Positions 22,501-31,330 are shown, counted from the stretch's first letter. The stretch: 64,000 nt of DNA from Heloderma charlesbogerti (GCA_026122225.1 JANEZZ010000470.1:558001-622000); one strand, 5' to 3'. Translations and numbers: made by a program. Notes: generated by a model from the sequence alone, not told the origin.

Positions 22501-24112
22501 TCTCTCTCTTGGCTCTGCATCTGCACCTGGAGTCTAAGAATTCAGGTTCTCCAACCCCCGCCTCCCCCTGTTCGCTATCTCTCACAGGGGTGTGTGAAGA
22601 GGGGCCCTCTCTGTCCAGCTGTGCCTTTGAAGCCTGGGAAATTTCCTCCCCCACGTCTTCCAGCTCTTCCTCAGAATCTGAACTGCTCTGCCACTCCCTG
22701 TGCTCCGAGGCAACCCTGACAGGGAGATTCAAGAAAATTCCCAGAGAACAGCACCTATGCCATTGCGGCAGCCAACAGGTAGAGGGCACCATACATTATA
22801 TGTTGTATTGTAAATTGTATGATGGACCCAGGTGAAAATATTTGCAGAATCTTGTAGCAAAAAGATCCCTACGCTCAGTGACATGGATAAGATTAAGCAC
22901 CTCTTGTCCAGCCCAGAGAGGATTATAATGTTTAATACAGCTAAATTTGCAGTGAAGGCTGTCTGTCTTAGACAAGCTTATCTGGCCTACCTTGAGACGT
23001 AAGATTTTGTATGTTCTATTCTCTGTATATACTAAGCTCTATTTTATGTATGTTTTATTCTCAGAAGTGTAGGGATGGGGCAGGTGCTCGATTCAGTCTG
23101 GGAATCCAGCAGACCGGCTCCTGCCCACACACCCCTAGTCCCGCTCGTCGAGCCCCTGCCCCTGCTCACCCCCTGCCCACGCTCGGCAAATGGGCTGCAC
23201 TCACCCCAGTGGCCTCATTGAGCTTTATGGGCACCATTTTTTGAGAAATAAAACGGCGACTGAAAAAATGGGCATGTTTGTGCACACGCAAAAATGCACA
23301 TTTTTGCAAATCCACATATTTGCATCTGTGCAAAAATGCACATTTTCCCCAATATGCACATTTTCTCACACACACTATGTGCCTTTGCAGAAATGCAGAT
23401 TGTGCACATGAGAATATGAGCATTCGCAAAAATGTGCATTTTCACGCATAGAAAAACATGTGCATTTTTGTAATTGCTATTTTATTGTTTTTTAAAAAAT
23501 GGCAACTGTGGAGCTCCATGAGGCTGCTGGGGTGAGTGTGGGCTGCTCACCAAGCATGGGAGGGGCTCGAGCACAGTCCGGGTACCGGCAAGCGGGGGCA
23601 GGGGCTGGGCGGGCATCCAGAGAACCTGGACAGGGGTGAGTTCACACATCCTTACGTTTGGCTACAACCTGTATTTGGTTGCCTTATTACTAATAGAGCG
23701 AAAGTGAAAGAAATGTTGTACACTTCTAATTTTGTTCTCCCACTCTGACGACTGGGCATGCAGGTGTGTAAGCATAGGAAATACAATAGTTTCAGTCTTT
23801 TAAAATTTAGGGACATCCTATAGTAGCACACATTACACACATAATAACTTACCATTTTATTTTAGTATAGGGAGACATGTTGAAAAGAAGTGGTAGAAAT
23901 ATAGCACCTGCTGCAGAGATGACCCCACTAATGAGGTGGTCTCCTGGCCTGTAATGATTCAACGGGTCCAGTCCATCCCTTTTCAGAGCCAAAGGGCATT
24001 TGGCCTTAAGCATCCTACAAGTTGTCTGGGGCAGCAGTAGGAATAACAACAGAAGAATCGTTCTTCTAGATAAACGTGGTACAGCCTCCAGCCTTGCGTC
24101 TGCTCCTCTCAA
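5058..24112 (-). CDS. VMN2R: V2R gene 1, partial: exons 1-5, seven-helix exon not in window
   Basis: Second type-2 vomeronasal receptor, tandem and in the same orientation as gene 2. Exons at 23853-24112, 17892-18186, 9601-10413, 8165-8392 and 5058-5184 total 1723 coding bases (574 codons plus one base). All are open, all have GT/AG boundaries, and all match gene 2 in phase. Exon 6 would be expected left of 5058, but nothing in the 5 kb to the window edge resembles it. In gene 2 this intron is about 3 kb; here it has gained a 2-kb minisatellite and a BovB, so exon 6 may simply lie off the left end. If it is absent, the gene would encode only a truncated ectodomain. Purifying signatures such as preserved cysteines favour a functional gene. 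Confidence 0.9.
6144..6794. mobile_element. hAT-like element with large central hairpin
   Basis: Begins TAGGGCTGTGCA and ends GTGCACTGCCCTA. Flanks CCTAAAAC and CTTAACAC agree at six of eight bases. The interior holds the 102-base palindrome at 6454-6555. No coding capacity. Confidence 0.65.
6454..6555. repeat. 102-base imperfect palindrome
   Basis: Arms of about 49 bases: GGGAGCCATTTTAAAAATGG then CAACTCCCTGTATTCCTGG, mirrored after the centre TCCTGCAGGA. Only a few mismatches. Confidence 0.9.
6945..8100 (+). mobile_element. CR1-clade LINE, 3' part, decayed
   Basis: A broken reverse transcriptase frame (GTCCCTCAAGGATCTGTACT = [17 protein letters not shown]) is followed by the C-terminal module ([19 protein letters not shown] in shifted frames) and the long 3' UTR. 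In sense it reads like the copies at 18818, 25120, 26640, 30810, 53300 and 63815. Many stops and frameshifts. Confidence 0.75.
8165..8392 (-). CDS. VMN2R: V2R gene 1 exon 4
   Basis: 228 coding bases, acceptor TTCTAG (AG at 8394-8393), donor GTGAGG at 8164. It begins [17 protein letters not shown] and ends [16 protein letters not shown] (CAA for the last residue instead of CAG in gene 2, so the donor context is CAA|GTGAGG). Contains [20 protein letters not shown]. End of the ligand-binding domain. Confidence 0.95.
8393..9600. other. Intron 3 of V2R gene 1, paralogous to gene 2
   Basis: Blocks at 8393-8490, 8640-9100 and 9280-9600 align to 37983-38080, 38390-39360 (minus an insertion) and 42890-43187. 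It includes a short dispersed repeat (8687-8750, CTGCAATCCTATATACACTT). This site is empty here but holds a hAT-like element in gene 2. Confidence 0.7.
9601..10413 (-). CDS. VMN2R: V2R gene 1 exon 3 (main ligand-binding exon)
   Basis: 813 coding bases (271 codons, phase 0). Acceptor AG is at 10415-10414, donor GTATTC starts at 9600. It begins [20 protein letters not shown] and contains [51 protein letters not shown] and [17 protein letters not shown], ending [14 protein letters not shown]1 LINE inserted about 20 bases into the upstream intron (10436-10868) sits next to the acceptor but leaves it intact. Confidence 0.95.
10436..10868 (+). mobile_element. CR1 LINE 3' end
   Basis: Encodes the CR1 reverse transcriptase tail ([48 protein letters not shown]) and ends with the CR1 3' signature CTATTCTATGATTCTATGA. 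Absent from the paralogous site in gene 2 (near 44014). Confidence 0.92.
10941..11400. mobile_element. Non-autonomous DNA element with 13-base inverted ends
   Basis: The left end GGCCCTGTTCAGAT is mirrored by ATCTGAACAGGCC. The interior is full of AACCATG/CATGGTT words that pair with each other. No coding capacity, and I could not settle a target duplication. Absent from gene 2. Confidence 0.6.
11697..13060 (-). mobile_element. L2-type LINE 3' region split by a CR1 insertion
   Basis: 11697-12118 and about 12800-13060 read as one minus-strand L2-like tail (GTGAAGCTGTTGTAACAAGG, GCTCCCTGTAACCAGCC). The CR1 at 12119-12800 interrupts it. Confidence 0.65.
12119..12800 (-). mobile_element. CR1 LINE 3' end
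   Basis: Starts with the inverted CR1 signature TCATAGAATCATAGAATAG. The minus strand encodes [39 protein letters not shown] and [20 protein letters not shown], an open 145-codon piece of reverse transcriptase. Inserted into an L2 tail. Confidence 0.93.
13239..13667. mobile_element. A-type hAT-like element
   Basis: Left end TAGGGATGTGCGAACC, right end CCCACACCATCCTTA. Flanks AAAGGGTG and GAAGGGTA agree at six of eight. GC-rich arms surround an AT core with AAAATGTGCAT words; the arms are inverted copies of each other. Confidence 0.75.
13668..14180. other. Unrecognised intron sequence
   Basis: No gene and no clear family. Confidence 0.4.
14180..15130 (+). mobile_element. L2-clade LINE 3' part
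   Basis: Reverse transcriptase C-terminal frame with [36 protein letters not shown] and [17 protein letters not shown], then a frame break and YLMERPSC, and an L2-like tail ending in AATCAATCAATCAG. Confidence 0.88.
15131..16562. other. Intron stretch without gene; partial internal repeat
   Basis: No coding sequence. About 110 bases at 16180-16285 and 16295-16400 are similar (CCATGTAG..., TGTGTG(G/T)G..TTTACTT(T/A)GGTCT), suggesting a small tandem duplication, possibly inside an old LTR. The family is not recognised. Confidence 0.4.
15874..15889 (+). promoter_or_regulatory. Possible CTCF-type motif
   Basis: CCGCTAGATGGTGCTG fits the CTCF core pattern with few differences. Motif match only. 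Confidence 0.25.
16563..17190 (-). mobile_element. L2-clade LINE 3' part
   Basis: The minus strand encodes [38 protein letters not shown] and [21 protein letters not shown] sequence, with an (ATAATA)n end at 16563. It lies inside an AT-rich GCCTATAATTAATTAATGA tandem repeat, which continues on both sides. Confidence 0.88.
17190..17352. repeat. AT-rich tandem repeat
   Basis: Irregular units of 25-35 bases built on GAGCCTATAGCCTATAATTA. A first unit lies before the L2 at 16540-16560. Confidence 0.8.
17892..18186 (-). CDS. VMN2R: V2R gene 1 exon 2
   Basis: 295 coding bases between acceptor CTAG (AG at 18188-18187) and donor GTGTGT (GT at 17891-17890). It encodes [54 protein letters not shown] and ends MLGIYKIPQ. 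First part of the ligand-binding fold. One codon longer than its partner in gene 2. Confidence 0.94.
18818..19300 (-). mobile_element. CR1-clade LINE 3' end
   Basis: Reads AGAACATAAGAACACAAGAA, CTGCTGGATCAGACCAAGGG and CATCTAGTCCAGCATTCTGT, and in antisense [20 protein letters not shown]. Inserted in the V2R gene 1 intron 1; absent at the aligned place in gene 2 (51940). Confidence 0.8.
19456..19504. repeat. (TA)n microsatellite
   Basis: Uninterrupted TA run of about 24 units. Confidence 0.97.
19687..19950. repeat. (TTCC)n microsatellites
   Basis: Two TTCC runs (19687-19735 and 19888-19946) and a short (CCCT)n run at 19800-19822. Confidence 0.95.
19955..20683 (+). mobile_element. Non-LTR retrotransposon, reverse transcriptase part
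   Basis: Broken frames encode [50 protein letters not shown] (catalytic YADD) and the palm and thumb region, ending [17 protein letters not shown] where a hAT-like element is inserted. It continues for about 60 bases after it. The clade is uncertain; it is unlike CR1, L2 or BovB here. Confidence 0.8.
20684..21278. mobile_element. hAT-like hairpin element (B type) inside a LINE
   Basis: Alpha-type left end TAGGGATGTACGAAAGCC, beta-type right end AATTCTCTGACATCCCTA. It holds two TAGGCTACGTAAATA-type hairpins (20871-20908, 20963-21002) and GCAAATGG/CCATTTGC pairs. The uninterrupted LINE sequence is seen at 21649-21700. No clear 8-base duplication. Confidence 0.85.
21279..22177 (+). mobile_element. 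Same LINE family, further 3' pieces
   Basis: 21279-21340 continues the interrupted copy. 21600-21790 is a second copy ([40 protein letters not shown]). 21340-21600 is unrecognised AT-rich sequence. Confidence 0.6.
22178..22721 (-). mobile_element. Solo LTR-like element
   Basis: 544 bases beginning TGTCAGGATTCC and ending CAACCCTGACA, with 5-base duplications GGGAG at 22173-22177 and 22722-22726. No internal coding region. Related copies lie at 25355 and 42188; the orientation is taken from those. Confidence 0.82.
22727..23069 (+). mobile_element. LINE C-terminal remnant
   Basis: Encodes [20 protein letters not shown] and [16 protein letters not shown], a zinc-knuckle-like end of a reverse transcriptase ORF, continuing the LINE interrupted by the LTR. 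Confidence 0.6.
23070..23654. mobile_element. A-type hAT-like element
   Basis: Left end TAGGGATGGGGCAGG, right end GTTCACACATCCTTA. AT-rich TGCACATTTT core with inverted GC-rich arms. Flanking duplication not clear. Confidence 0.72.
23853..24112 (-). CDS. VMN2R: V2R gene 1 exon 1 (signal peptide and N-terminus)
   Basis: 260 coding bases from ATG 24112 to the GTAAGT donor at 23852. The signal core is [17 protein letters not shown], followed by [14 protein letters not shown] and [15 protein letters not shown], as in gene 2. The last two bases TG join the first G of exon 2 to give tryptophan. Upstream, about 500 bases align with the region upstream of gene 2. Confidence 0.92.
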
Positions 24113-24672
24113 CTAAGCAGAAGAATAGTTAGAAGAAGGAAAGCTGGCTCACAAGACCGAGGCTTCAGTCACTTTTATAATAAAAATGCAGCCCAGCTGG
24201 CCATAGCTTCACATCTTAAAGGGATGATAGTTAAGTCAACCTCACACCCACACTGTCCTCCTCACCTATTCTAAACCTCTTCCCTAGCTCTCAGTGGCAC
24301 AGGAGGCATTTATGCACCAATCCTTTTGCTCCTGGATGCAAGACATCACCTCATGTTTCTCTTGAATCTGTTGTTTATGTCACTGGACTCAAAGGTGAGC
24401 TTTGGAGAAATCCCTTGAGCTTTGGAGAGAATAATACTAGTAAAGCACTATGATACAGATAAATAGAAAGGTGAAGACGTTGCATCACCTCTGCAGCTTC
24501 CTGAACTCACTCTTTGGCTCCATCCGCAGGTGAAAATGTTTTTCTCCACAGAATGTTTTTCTCCACAGCTGGAGAAAAACATGTTTGCGAGAACTCACTC
24601 ATGTGGCTCCATACTCTTGTCATGACCCGGTGGGGCAGGGGGAAAGGTGAGCTTGCCTGTACCTTTGTTAAT
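24113..24672 (-). promoter_or_regulatory. 5' flank of V2R gene 1, conserved with gene 2
   Basis: About 500 bases upstream of the gene 1 ATG align to 54216-54760 upstream of gene 2 (shared blocks such as CTCACACCCAC, CTCTCAGTGGCACAG, GACTCAAAGG, CCCTTGAGCTT). Not repeat-derived, so it probably holds the proximal promoter. The alignment stops at 24672, where a truncated hAT-like element begins. Confidence 0.5.
24173..24180 (-). promoter_or_regulatory. TATA-like box upstream of V2R gene 1
   Basis: The minus strand reads TATAAAAG about 61 bases before the ATG of gene 1. The aligned place in gene 2 (near 54281-54288) reads TAGGAAAG, so the two promoters differ here although their flanks align. 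Inferred from motif and position only. Confidence 0.4.
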
Positions 24673-25038
24673 GAAACGCCTTAGTAAATATTTACTTAGC
24701 CTATCACAGCTAAAAAAGGGAATGCAAATGGCAGTTGCCGTAGCCGCTGCCATTTGCGTTCGCTTTTTTTTTTTTTGCCGTGATAGGCTACGTAAATATT
24801 TACGTAGCCTATCACGCAAAAAAAAGGGATGCAAATGGTGGTGACTACGGCAGCTGCCATTTGTGTCCCTGCGCAGCCCAGCAGCGGCCGATGTTGCTGC
24901 GGGCTGCCCCGGCTGGTGGCTCTGCAGAGTCACCGTGGAGTGGAGCCGGCTGTCGAGGATTTCGGGGGAAGGGACGGAGCGCCTCCCCCAACCGCGGATG
25001 TACGAAACGAAACAGGTAAGTCGTTTCGTACATCCCTA
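24673..25038. mobile_element. hAT-like hairpin element, left-truncated
   Basis: Starts abruptly in a hairpin arm (TTAGTAAATATTTACTTAG), contains the perfect 38-base palindrome at 24779-24816, and ends with the alpha terminus GTTTCGTACATCCCTA. Confidence 0.85.
24779..24816. repeat. Perfect 38-base palindrome
   Basis: The 19-base arm CGTGATAGGCTACGTAAAT is followed immediately by its exact reverse complement. This is the typical hairpin module of the B-type elements. Confidence 0.98.
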
Positions 25039-25354
25039 GGGACCATTAGTTGATGGCAGCAGCTCTCCAGGTTTTCTTCCATCCCTACTTGGAAAAGCCA
25101 GGAATTGAACTGGGGACTTTAAGGACATACGAACATCAGAAGAGCCCTGCTGGATCAGACCAAGGGTCCATCTGGTCCAGCATTCTGTGCACACAATGGC
25201 CAACCAGCTGTCAACCAGGAACCCACAAGCAGGGCATGAGTGCAACAGCACATCAGAACATCAGAACAGCCATGCTGGATCAGACCAAGGGTCCATCTAG
25301 TCCATCATTCTGTTCACACAGTGGCCAACCAGCTGTTGACGGGGAACCCACAAG

Positions 25355-26634
25355 TGTCAGCCCATAGAGTCCCAAGGCAGCTCTGATTCTGAGAAGGAGA
25401 TACCATTTGTGGGAGAGGAACTCTCTCAGACTTCAGAGGCGCAGCTGGAGGAGGAGCCCCCCCCCCCGCTCACATCCCTGGGAGCGACAATGACCCAGGC
25501 ATGGAAAGGGAGGGACTTGAGCTTTTAGACATGAGGCACAGCCACGAGCGAGAGATTGCAAGCGAGAATTAGGCGCTCAGCCTCATTGGCTCGACATCAA
25601 CAGCTGCGCCCGAGGCCTCATGGGACAGGGGGAGATCTTCCCCTCCCACCCCTTAAGTTCAGAGAGTTGCTGCATTTTTCCCAGACATCGACTGATGCCC
25701 TATTCCTTAGAAACCTCTAGATGGCTGTTCCTTTGTAGTTCCTCTGAGTCTCAGGCAATTAGCATTTGTATGCTTCATTTAGGGATGTCAGAGAATTCTG
25801 CCACGGACTCCAGTAAGGCCGGATTCTTTAGAATCCGCCCCCCCGGAATCCGTGGTGGAATGGCCTCCCCCCCATCACCCCGTGGAATCCCCCCCAGACG
25901 GAACGTACCCAGCAGCGGATCTTGCGGCTCTGGTGCTAGATGCAGCAGTGGCAGCAGATGCAGCGGTGGATGTGGTGGCGGCAGCAGCTCCAGTTGGTCT
26001 CCTGGCCACAGGCTGGCTGCTGCGGCCACAAATGGCGGCCGCCGTAGCGGCCACCATTTGCACCCTTGCAGTAAGCTGTGATAGGCTATGTAAATACTTA
26101 GGTAGCCTATCACAGCAAAGAGCAGGGGTGCAAATGGTGGCTGCTACGCCATTTGCGTCCTTTTAGTAAGCCGTGATACACTACATAGGTATTTACGTAG
26201 CTTATCATGGCAAAAGGCAGCCACGCAAATGGCGTAGCATCCGCCATTTGCGTGGCTGCCTTTTGCCATGATAGGCTATTTAAATACTTACGTAGCCTAT
26301 CACGGCTTACTGTAAGGATGCAAATGGCGGCCGCTACGACAGCCGCCATTTGTGGCCGCAGCAGCCTGACGGGGGCTGGAACTCCTGCTGCGGCTGGCCC
26401 CGGCCAGCGGCTCCACCGAGCCGCTGCGGAGCGGAGCCAGCCAGGGAGGATTCTGGGGGGAGGGATGGAGCACCTCCCTCCCACCGCAGATTGACCGGCA
26501 CAGAGCCAGGTATGGATTTCGTGCATCCCTAGCTTCATTAGGTTGAAAGGAATGAAAGCCTTGGAAAGCAGCCCTTTTGTCTGAGTGTTGATTCTGGCTA
26601 TTGGAGGATTCAGTAGGCAGCAGACACCTTGACA
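25355..26634 (+). mobile_element. LTR-like element interrupted by a hAT-like element
   Basis: Starts TGTCAGCCCATAGAG and ends CAGACACCTTGACA; flanks ACAAG (25350-25354) and ACATG (26635-26639). Minus the nested element it is about 520 bases, close to the other LTRs here. Opposite orientation to 22178-22721. Confidence 0.75.
25780..26531. mobile_element. hAT-like hairpin element (B type), perfect target duplication
   Basis: 752 bases, left end TAGGGATGTCAGAGAATTC, right end TTTCGTGCATCCCTA, perfect 8-base duplication GCTTCATT at 25772-25779 and 26532-26539. Three TACGTA-type hairpins (26076-26114, 26170-26209, 26266-26304) alternate with GCAAATGG/CCATTTGC stems. Confidence 0.95.
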
Positions 26635-26890
26635 ACATGCAGGGCATGAGGGCAACAGCACCCCCCCATCCATGTTGCCCAGCAACCAGTGTACAGGGGC
26701 TCACTGCCTCTGGTACTGCAGGTAGCACATGGCCATCGGGACTAGTAGCCACGGATAGCCTTCTCCTCCAGGAATCTGTCCATCCCCCTTTTAAAGCCAT
26801 CCAAATGGGTGGCCATCACTACATCCTGTGGTAGCACGTTCCATGGTTTAACTCTGCGTCGTGTGAAGTCCTTCCTTTTTATCTGTCCTG

Positions 26891-27464
26891 AATAAGCACA
26901 GGGCCAGCCCTATAACTTTCTGCACAGGGCCGGCGCTATAACAAGGCAGACTGATGCAGGCACATCAGGCTCTGCACAATGAGAAGAGCAGCGAGTTGTG
27001 CTTCTCTCCCCACACAAAGGGCCCGCCACTCCCACCGCCTGCCCGGCCATGCTGCCGCTGCCCCCTCTCTCCCTTCCCGCTTTCCTGGCTGGTTGACCTG
27101 CCAACAGATTGCACCTGCCTGCCCTGCTGGTAGTGCGTGCAGCTCTTCCTTATCCCTCCCTCCCTGCTCGCAGGGCTCCTGGGAAAGTTGGGTGAAAAAT
27201 CACGAGAGGTCCTGAACGCTTGCAGGAGTGGCTATGACCTCTTGCAGAATTTGGGCCTACTCCCAGGAGCCCTGTGGCTGGGGAAGAAGGTGGAAGCGAC
27301 TGAGCAAGGAGGGAGGAGGCTACCAACGCCACCCCCCCACCCCCCCACCAGAAGGTTGAGGCTTTTGCCAGGGCTGCATGCCAAGTATGTGCTCTGCCAC
27401 TGAGACATGACCTTTCCACATCCACTGTGGGACCAGAATGCTGGCCCAGATAGTTACTTGGTCT
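26891..27464. other. Unrecognised GC-rich intergenic sequence
   Basis: Low-complexity C-rich patch at 27329-27350. No gene recognised. Confidence 0.4.
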
Positions 27465-27472
27465 CATCCAAA

Positions 27473-27968
27473 TAGGGATGTTAGAGAAATCTGCCATGGA
27501 TTCAAATGAGGAATCCACGGCAGATCAGCACCACTTACCTCCACTCCAGGAGGACTGGAGGTGGAACAGCACTCGGCTGCTTCTTCCACCGGAGCCATTC
27601 GCTTCCTCGGCACCGATCGCCATTTCTTAAAAAAAAACAAAAAAAGGTGATCAGCAGGATGTGCCCATAGACTTATATGCAAAATACAGCTGTGAATCTT
27701 GCAAGATTCACAGCTCTATTTGCATATAAGTCTATGGGCACATCCTGCCGATGGCCATTATTTTTCAAAAAGGAATGGCTATCGGTGCGGAGGAGGCGAA
27801 CAGCTCTGGCTGGCAAGGTAAGCGGCCCTATAGCCGGTGCGGCTCTGCGGAATCCTCACGGAGCAGAGACGCTCTGGAGGATTCCGGGGGTGGGGAGGAG
27901 GAACGGATTGCCTCCCCCCCTCACAGATTCCCCACCGGAACGGATGGCAGGGAATCCGTACACCCCTA
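27473..27968. mobile_element. hAT-like element, C type, perfect target duplication
   Basis: 496 bases, left TAGGGATGTTAGAG, right GTACACCCCTA, perfect duplication CATCCAAA at 27465-27472 and 27969-27976. The core is a palindrome of about 100 bases at 27652-27751 centred on CTTGCAAG. Confidence 0.94.
27652..27751. repeat. 100-base near-perfect palindrome
   Basis: Arms read CAGCAGGATGTGCCCATAGA then CTTATATGCAAA, mirrored on the other side. The same core occurs in the C-type element at 62096-62656. Confidence 0.93.
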
Positions 27969-28079
27969 CATCCAAATAATCTCCCTGACAGGGCCCACCT
28001 GTCATCAACATTGTCATGTTGTCAGTATATTGTGGATGAACACTTTTAGTATTGCATTGCTTTAAGACTATGTTTTATT

Positions 28080-28910
28080 ATGCTTACTCAAATTTATATT
28101 ATTGTGTTATATTGATTATGGATTTGAGATGGACCAACCAACACACTATGTTTAGCATCTAAGGCCGTCCTCTAAATACCTTCTCTGAGGGAGGCTTGGA
28201 GGATGGCAACAAGGGAAAGGGCCTTCTTGGTGGTGGCCCCCCATTTATGGAATAATCACCCTGACAAAGCCCGCCTGGTGCCAACATTGTTTTCTTTTTG
28301 GTGCCCGGGTAAAGCTGCCCTCTTCTCTCAGGCATTTGGCAGCATATAAGGAGTCTGTTTGATGGTCTCTGGCTGATTGTTTTAAATTGTTTTAGATATA
28401 TGTTGTTGCTGTGTGTGCTATTTGTTCTATGTCAAGACGTGGATGGTTTTATACTTTATGTAATGTATTTTAATGTTTGTTTTTTTTAAAAAAAAATCAT
28501 AGAATCATAGAATAGTAGGGTGGAATCCAGGAATCCAAGTGCAGAGCATCCCTGACAGATGGCTGTCCAGCCTCGTCTTGAACGCCTCCAGTGTGGGAGA
28601 GCCCACCACCTCCCTGGGTCATGGGTTCCATTGTCGTATTGCTCTAGCAGTCAGGAAGCTTTTCCTGATGTTCAGCCAGAATCTGGCTTCCTGCAACTTG
28701 AGCCCATTATTCCGTGTCTAGCAGTCTGGGATGATCGAGAAGAGATCCTGGCCTTCCTCTCTGTGACAACCTTCAAGCACTTGAAGAGAGCTATCCTATC
28801 TCCCCTCAGTCTTCTCTTCTCAAGGCTAAACATGCCCAGTTCTTTTGTGATCCATCCAGAGGACTTTGGCTATGGGACGATTTAGAAATATAATAAATGA
28901 AATGAAATGA
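28080..28910. mobile_element. L2 tail (+) with CR1 (-) inserted
   Basis: 28080-28493 and 28846-28910 carry L2-like tail words (TGGAATAATCACCCTGACAA; GACTTTGGCTATGGGACG). 28494-28845 is a minus-strand CR1 end starting TCATAGAATCATAGAATAG. Confidence 0.72.
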
Positions 28911-29074
28911 TCCAGCACAGCTCTCCTTATATTCTTAAGATAGGTAACTGGGTATTTTCCTGCAGGAATGGAGGTTGCATATATTCTTTGATTACAGAAA
29001 GAAGAACAAAGCAAATGGTTTGAAGATCAATCAGCTTCTCAAACATGCCTAAACAATTGTCAACTGTTTAAGCA

Positions 29075-29560
29075 TAGGGATGTACGAAATCACTTACCTT
29101 TCGGGGATTATGCTGATGGTGCAGGGGGAGGCATTCCGTCCCTCCCTCTGGAATCCTCGCCGGGGGGGGAGGCGCTCCATTCCTCCCCCCCCCCGGAATC
29201 CTGGCCAGCCGGCTGCGCTCCGGCTGCTGGCCGTAGCCGCCACCGTTTGCATCCCTACAGTCAGCCGTGATAGGCTACGTAAATGTTTATATAGCCTATC
29301 ACGGCTGATTAAACATTTTTGTTTTTGTTTTTTTAATCAACCGTGATAGGCTACTTAAACATTTACGTAGCCTATCATGGTGGGGTTTTTTTACATTTAG
29401 CCATGATAGGCTACGTAAATCTTTACGTAGCCTATCACGTTTTGTATGTGTGTGTGTTTTTTTAAACTTGGAAATGTGGCGGCGGCAGCCGGACGGAGGA
29501 CCGGCCGCCGCAGCTGCTGCCGCTGCTCCACCGCCACCGGCCACTTGTCTTTACAGGAAT
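29075..29560. mobile_element. hAT-like hairpin element, right end missing
   Basis: Alpha left end TAGGGATGTACGAAATCAC, then three consecutive TACGTA-type hairpins (29264-29303, 29341-29380, 29401-29439). No matching right terminus found; it runs into GC-rich sequence near 29540. Confidence 0.78.
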
Positions 29561-30340
29561 GCTCTCCATTGGGGATGGTGTAGGACTCCGAAAAGCAGGT
29601 GGAAACTGACAGGCTCCCCTCCCTATCAGCCTCCCAAACCCCACTTGCTGAGCCCTGGGGCTCTGATGGACCTGGCCACTCACTGCCCCAGAGCTCGGGG
29701 AGTGGCTGAGAGCTCCACGGCACCTCAGCACTCCCACCCTGGCCTCCACGAGAGGAGTCCAGGGTGAGAGCACTAGGGGCTGGCTGCTCCGGGAACTGTT
29801 CTGCCTCTGCTGGATGTCAAGGGCTTCCTTATCAGCCGGCGTAGGGAGGAAGGGCCTCAGCAGTACCACAGCACTCTTGCCCTGGCCTTCTTCCAAGGAG
29901 GCCAGGGAGAAAGCGCTGGGGGATGGCTGTGCTGAGAACTCAGCAGTCAAGCCCTTGTGCGCATAAGTCACAGGGGCTTGACTGCCGGACTCCTTGGCAT
30001 GGAGAAGAGGGGAGGCTCAGTGGGGTGGGGTGAGCAGGGAGGCTCACCAAGTGGGTCTGGGCAGTGCGATTTGGGGGGGGGCAGCTGGTCGAACTCCCCC
30101 TCCCCAGATGGACATGGGTCCATTCAGCCCTACTGTCTGTTCCCAAGGCTGGTGATCTCTGAGCATAAGTTGAGCATAAGTTCCTTTCCTTTCAAATGGG
30201 GGAAAGAAGGCTTTTCCAAAAAAGTACGTAAGGGCAGAAAAAAAATCATTAACAAACGAAGAGGGCCTTTTCTTGCTTCTTTCCCTAAGGAGACACCACC
30301 CTGTTCTTTTCACATTACTCCTATGATTTAATTTTTGTGA
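29561..30340. other. GC-rich stretch, possibly a D-type hAT-like element
   Basis: GGGGATGGTGTAGG near 29572 and GTCCATTCAGCCCTA near 30134 could be decayed ends. Inner words (CCCACTTGCTGAGCCCTGGG) resemble the element at 38423. Not proven. Confidence 0.35.
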
Positions 30341-30356
30341 ACCACCCAGAGAGCTT

Positions 30357-30652
30357 CAACCCTGACTGCTCATTGGAAGGACAGATACTGAAGCTGAAAC
30401 TCAAATATTTTGGCCAACTAATGAGAAGAGAAAACTCTCTGGAAAAGACCCTGATGCTGGGAAAGACTGAAGGCAAAGGAGAAGGGGACGGCAGAGGATG
30501 AGATGGCTAGATAGCATCACTGATGCAATGAATATGGGCTGAGCACACTCCGGGAGAGAGCGGAGGACAGGAAGGCCTGGTGTGCTATGGTCCATGGGGT
30601 CACGAAAAGTCGGACACGACTGAACGACTGAACAACAACAACAACAAAAGAA
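30357..30652 (+). mobile_element. BovB LINE, 5'-truncated 3' end
   Basis: The last 300 bases of BovB, ending CGACTGAACGACTGAAC and (AAC)n. It splits an L2-like tail (ACCACCCAGAGAGCTT before; AAATGTAATAAATAAAC after). Confidence 0.92.
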
Positions 30653-30809
30653 ATGTAATAAATAAACAAACAGACAACTAAACATGATTCCACCACCCAC
30701 CCTTACCTGAGCATACTGCGTAGTAGCTCAGACCCCAATCTGGCACTTCAGAAAATGGCCCACTTTGGCTTGGTCTGCTTTGACAGGGAAGGTTATAATG
30801 GCTGGGATC

Positions 30810-31330
30810 GTTTAGCTTGGGAAAAAAGCGAGTAGGGGGAGACATGATAGAGGTGTATAAAATTTTGCATAGTGTGGAGAAAGTGGATAGGGAGACATTT
30901 TTCTCCCTCTCTCATCATGTAAGGACCCAGTGGGGTCATCCCATGAAGCTGATTGGTGGGAGATTCAGGAGAGATAAAAGGAAATACTTCTTCATACAGC
31001 ACATACAGTAGTTAAACTATGGAATTTGCTACCACAGGATGTAGTGATGGTCACCAATTTGGATGGCTTTAAAAGGGGCTTAGACAAATTCATGGAGGAG
31101 AAGGCTTTCAATGGCTACTAGTCTTATGGCTATGTGCTAGCCCCAGTACCAGAGGCAGGGACCCCATGTACACCAGTTGCTGGGGAACATGGGCTGGAGG
31201 GTGCTGTTGCTGTCATGCCCTGTTTGTGGGTTCCTGTTGACAAGTGGTCGGCAGCTGTGTGAACAGACTGCTGGTCTAGATGGTCCCTTGGTCTGATCCA
31301 ACATGGCTCTTGTTATGTTCTTAAGACATG
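30810..31330 (+). mobile_element. CR1-clade LINE 3' end
   Basis: Encodes MIEVYKILHSVEKVDRETFF, HPMKLIGGRFRRDKRKYFFI and [21 protein letters not shown] in broken frames, followed by the shared 3' UTR. Confidence 0.85.

Larger units (their letters stand above)
25110..26890 (-). mobile_element. CR1-clade LINE 3' region hosting an LTR and a nested hAT
   Basis: 25110-25251 and 25252-25354 are two partial copies of the CTGCTGGATCAGACCAAGGG tail. The second resumes at 26640-26890 (GCAGGGCATGAG, AAAGCCATCCAAATGGGTGG) after the LTR. Three insertion layers are readable. Confidence 0.8.

Noticed and set aside
25775..26800. Long GC-rich alanine-rich frames in both strands
   Set aside because: Produced by GCCGCC/GGCGGC stems of a hAT-like element.
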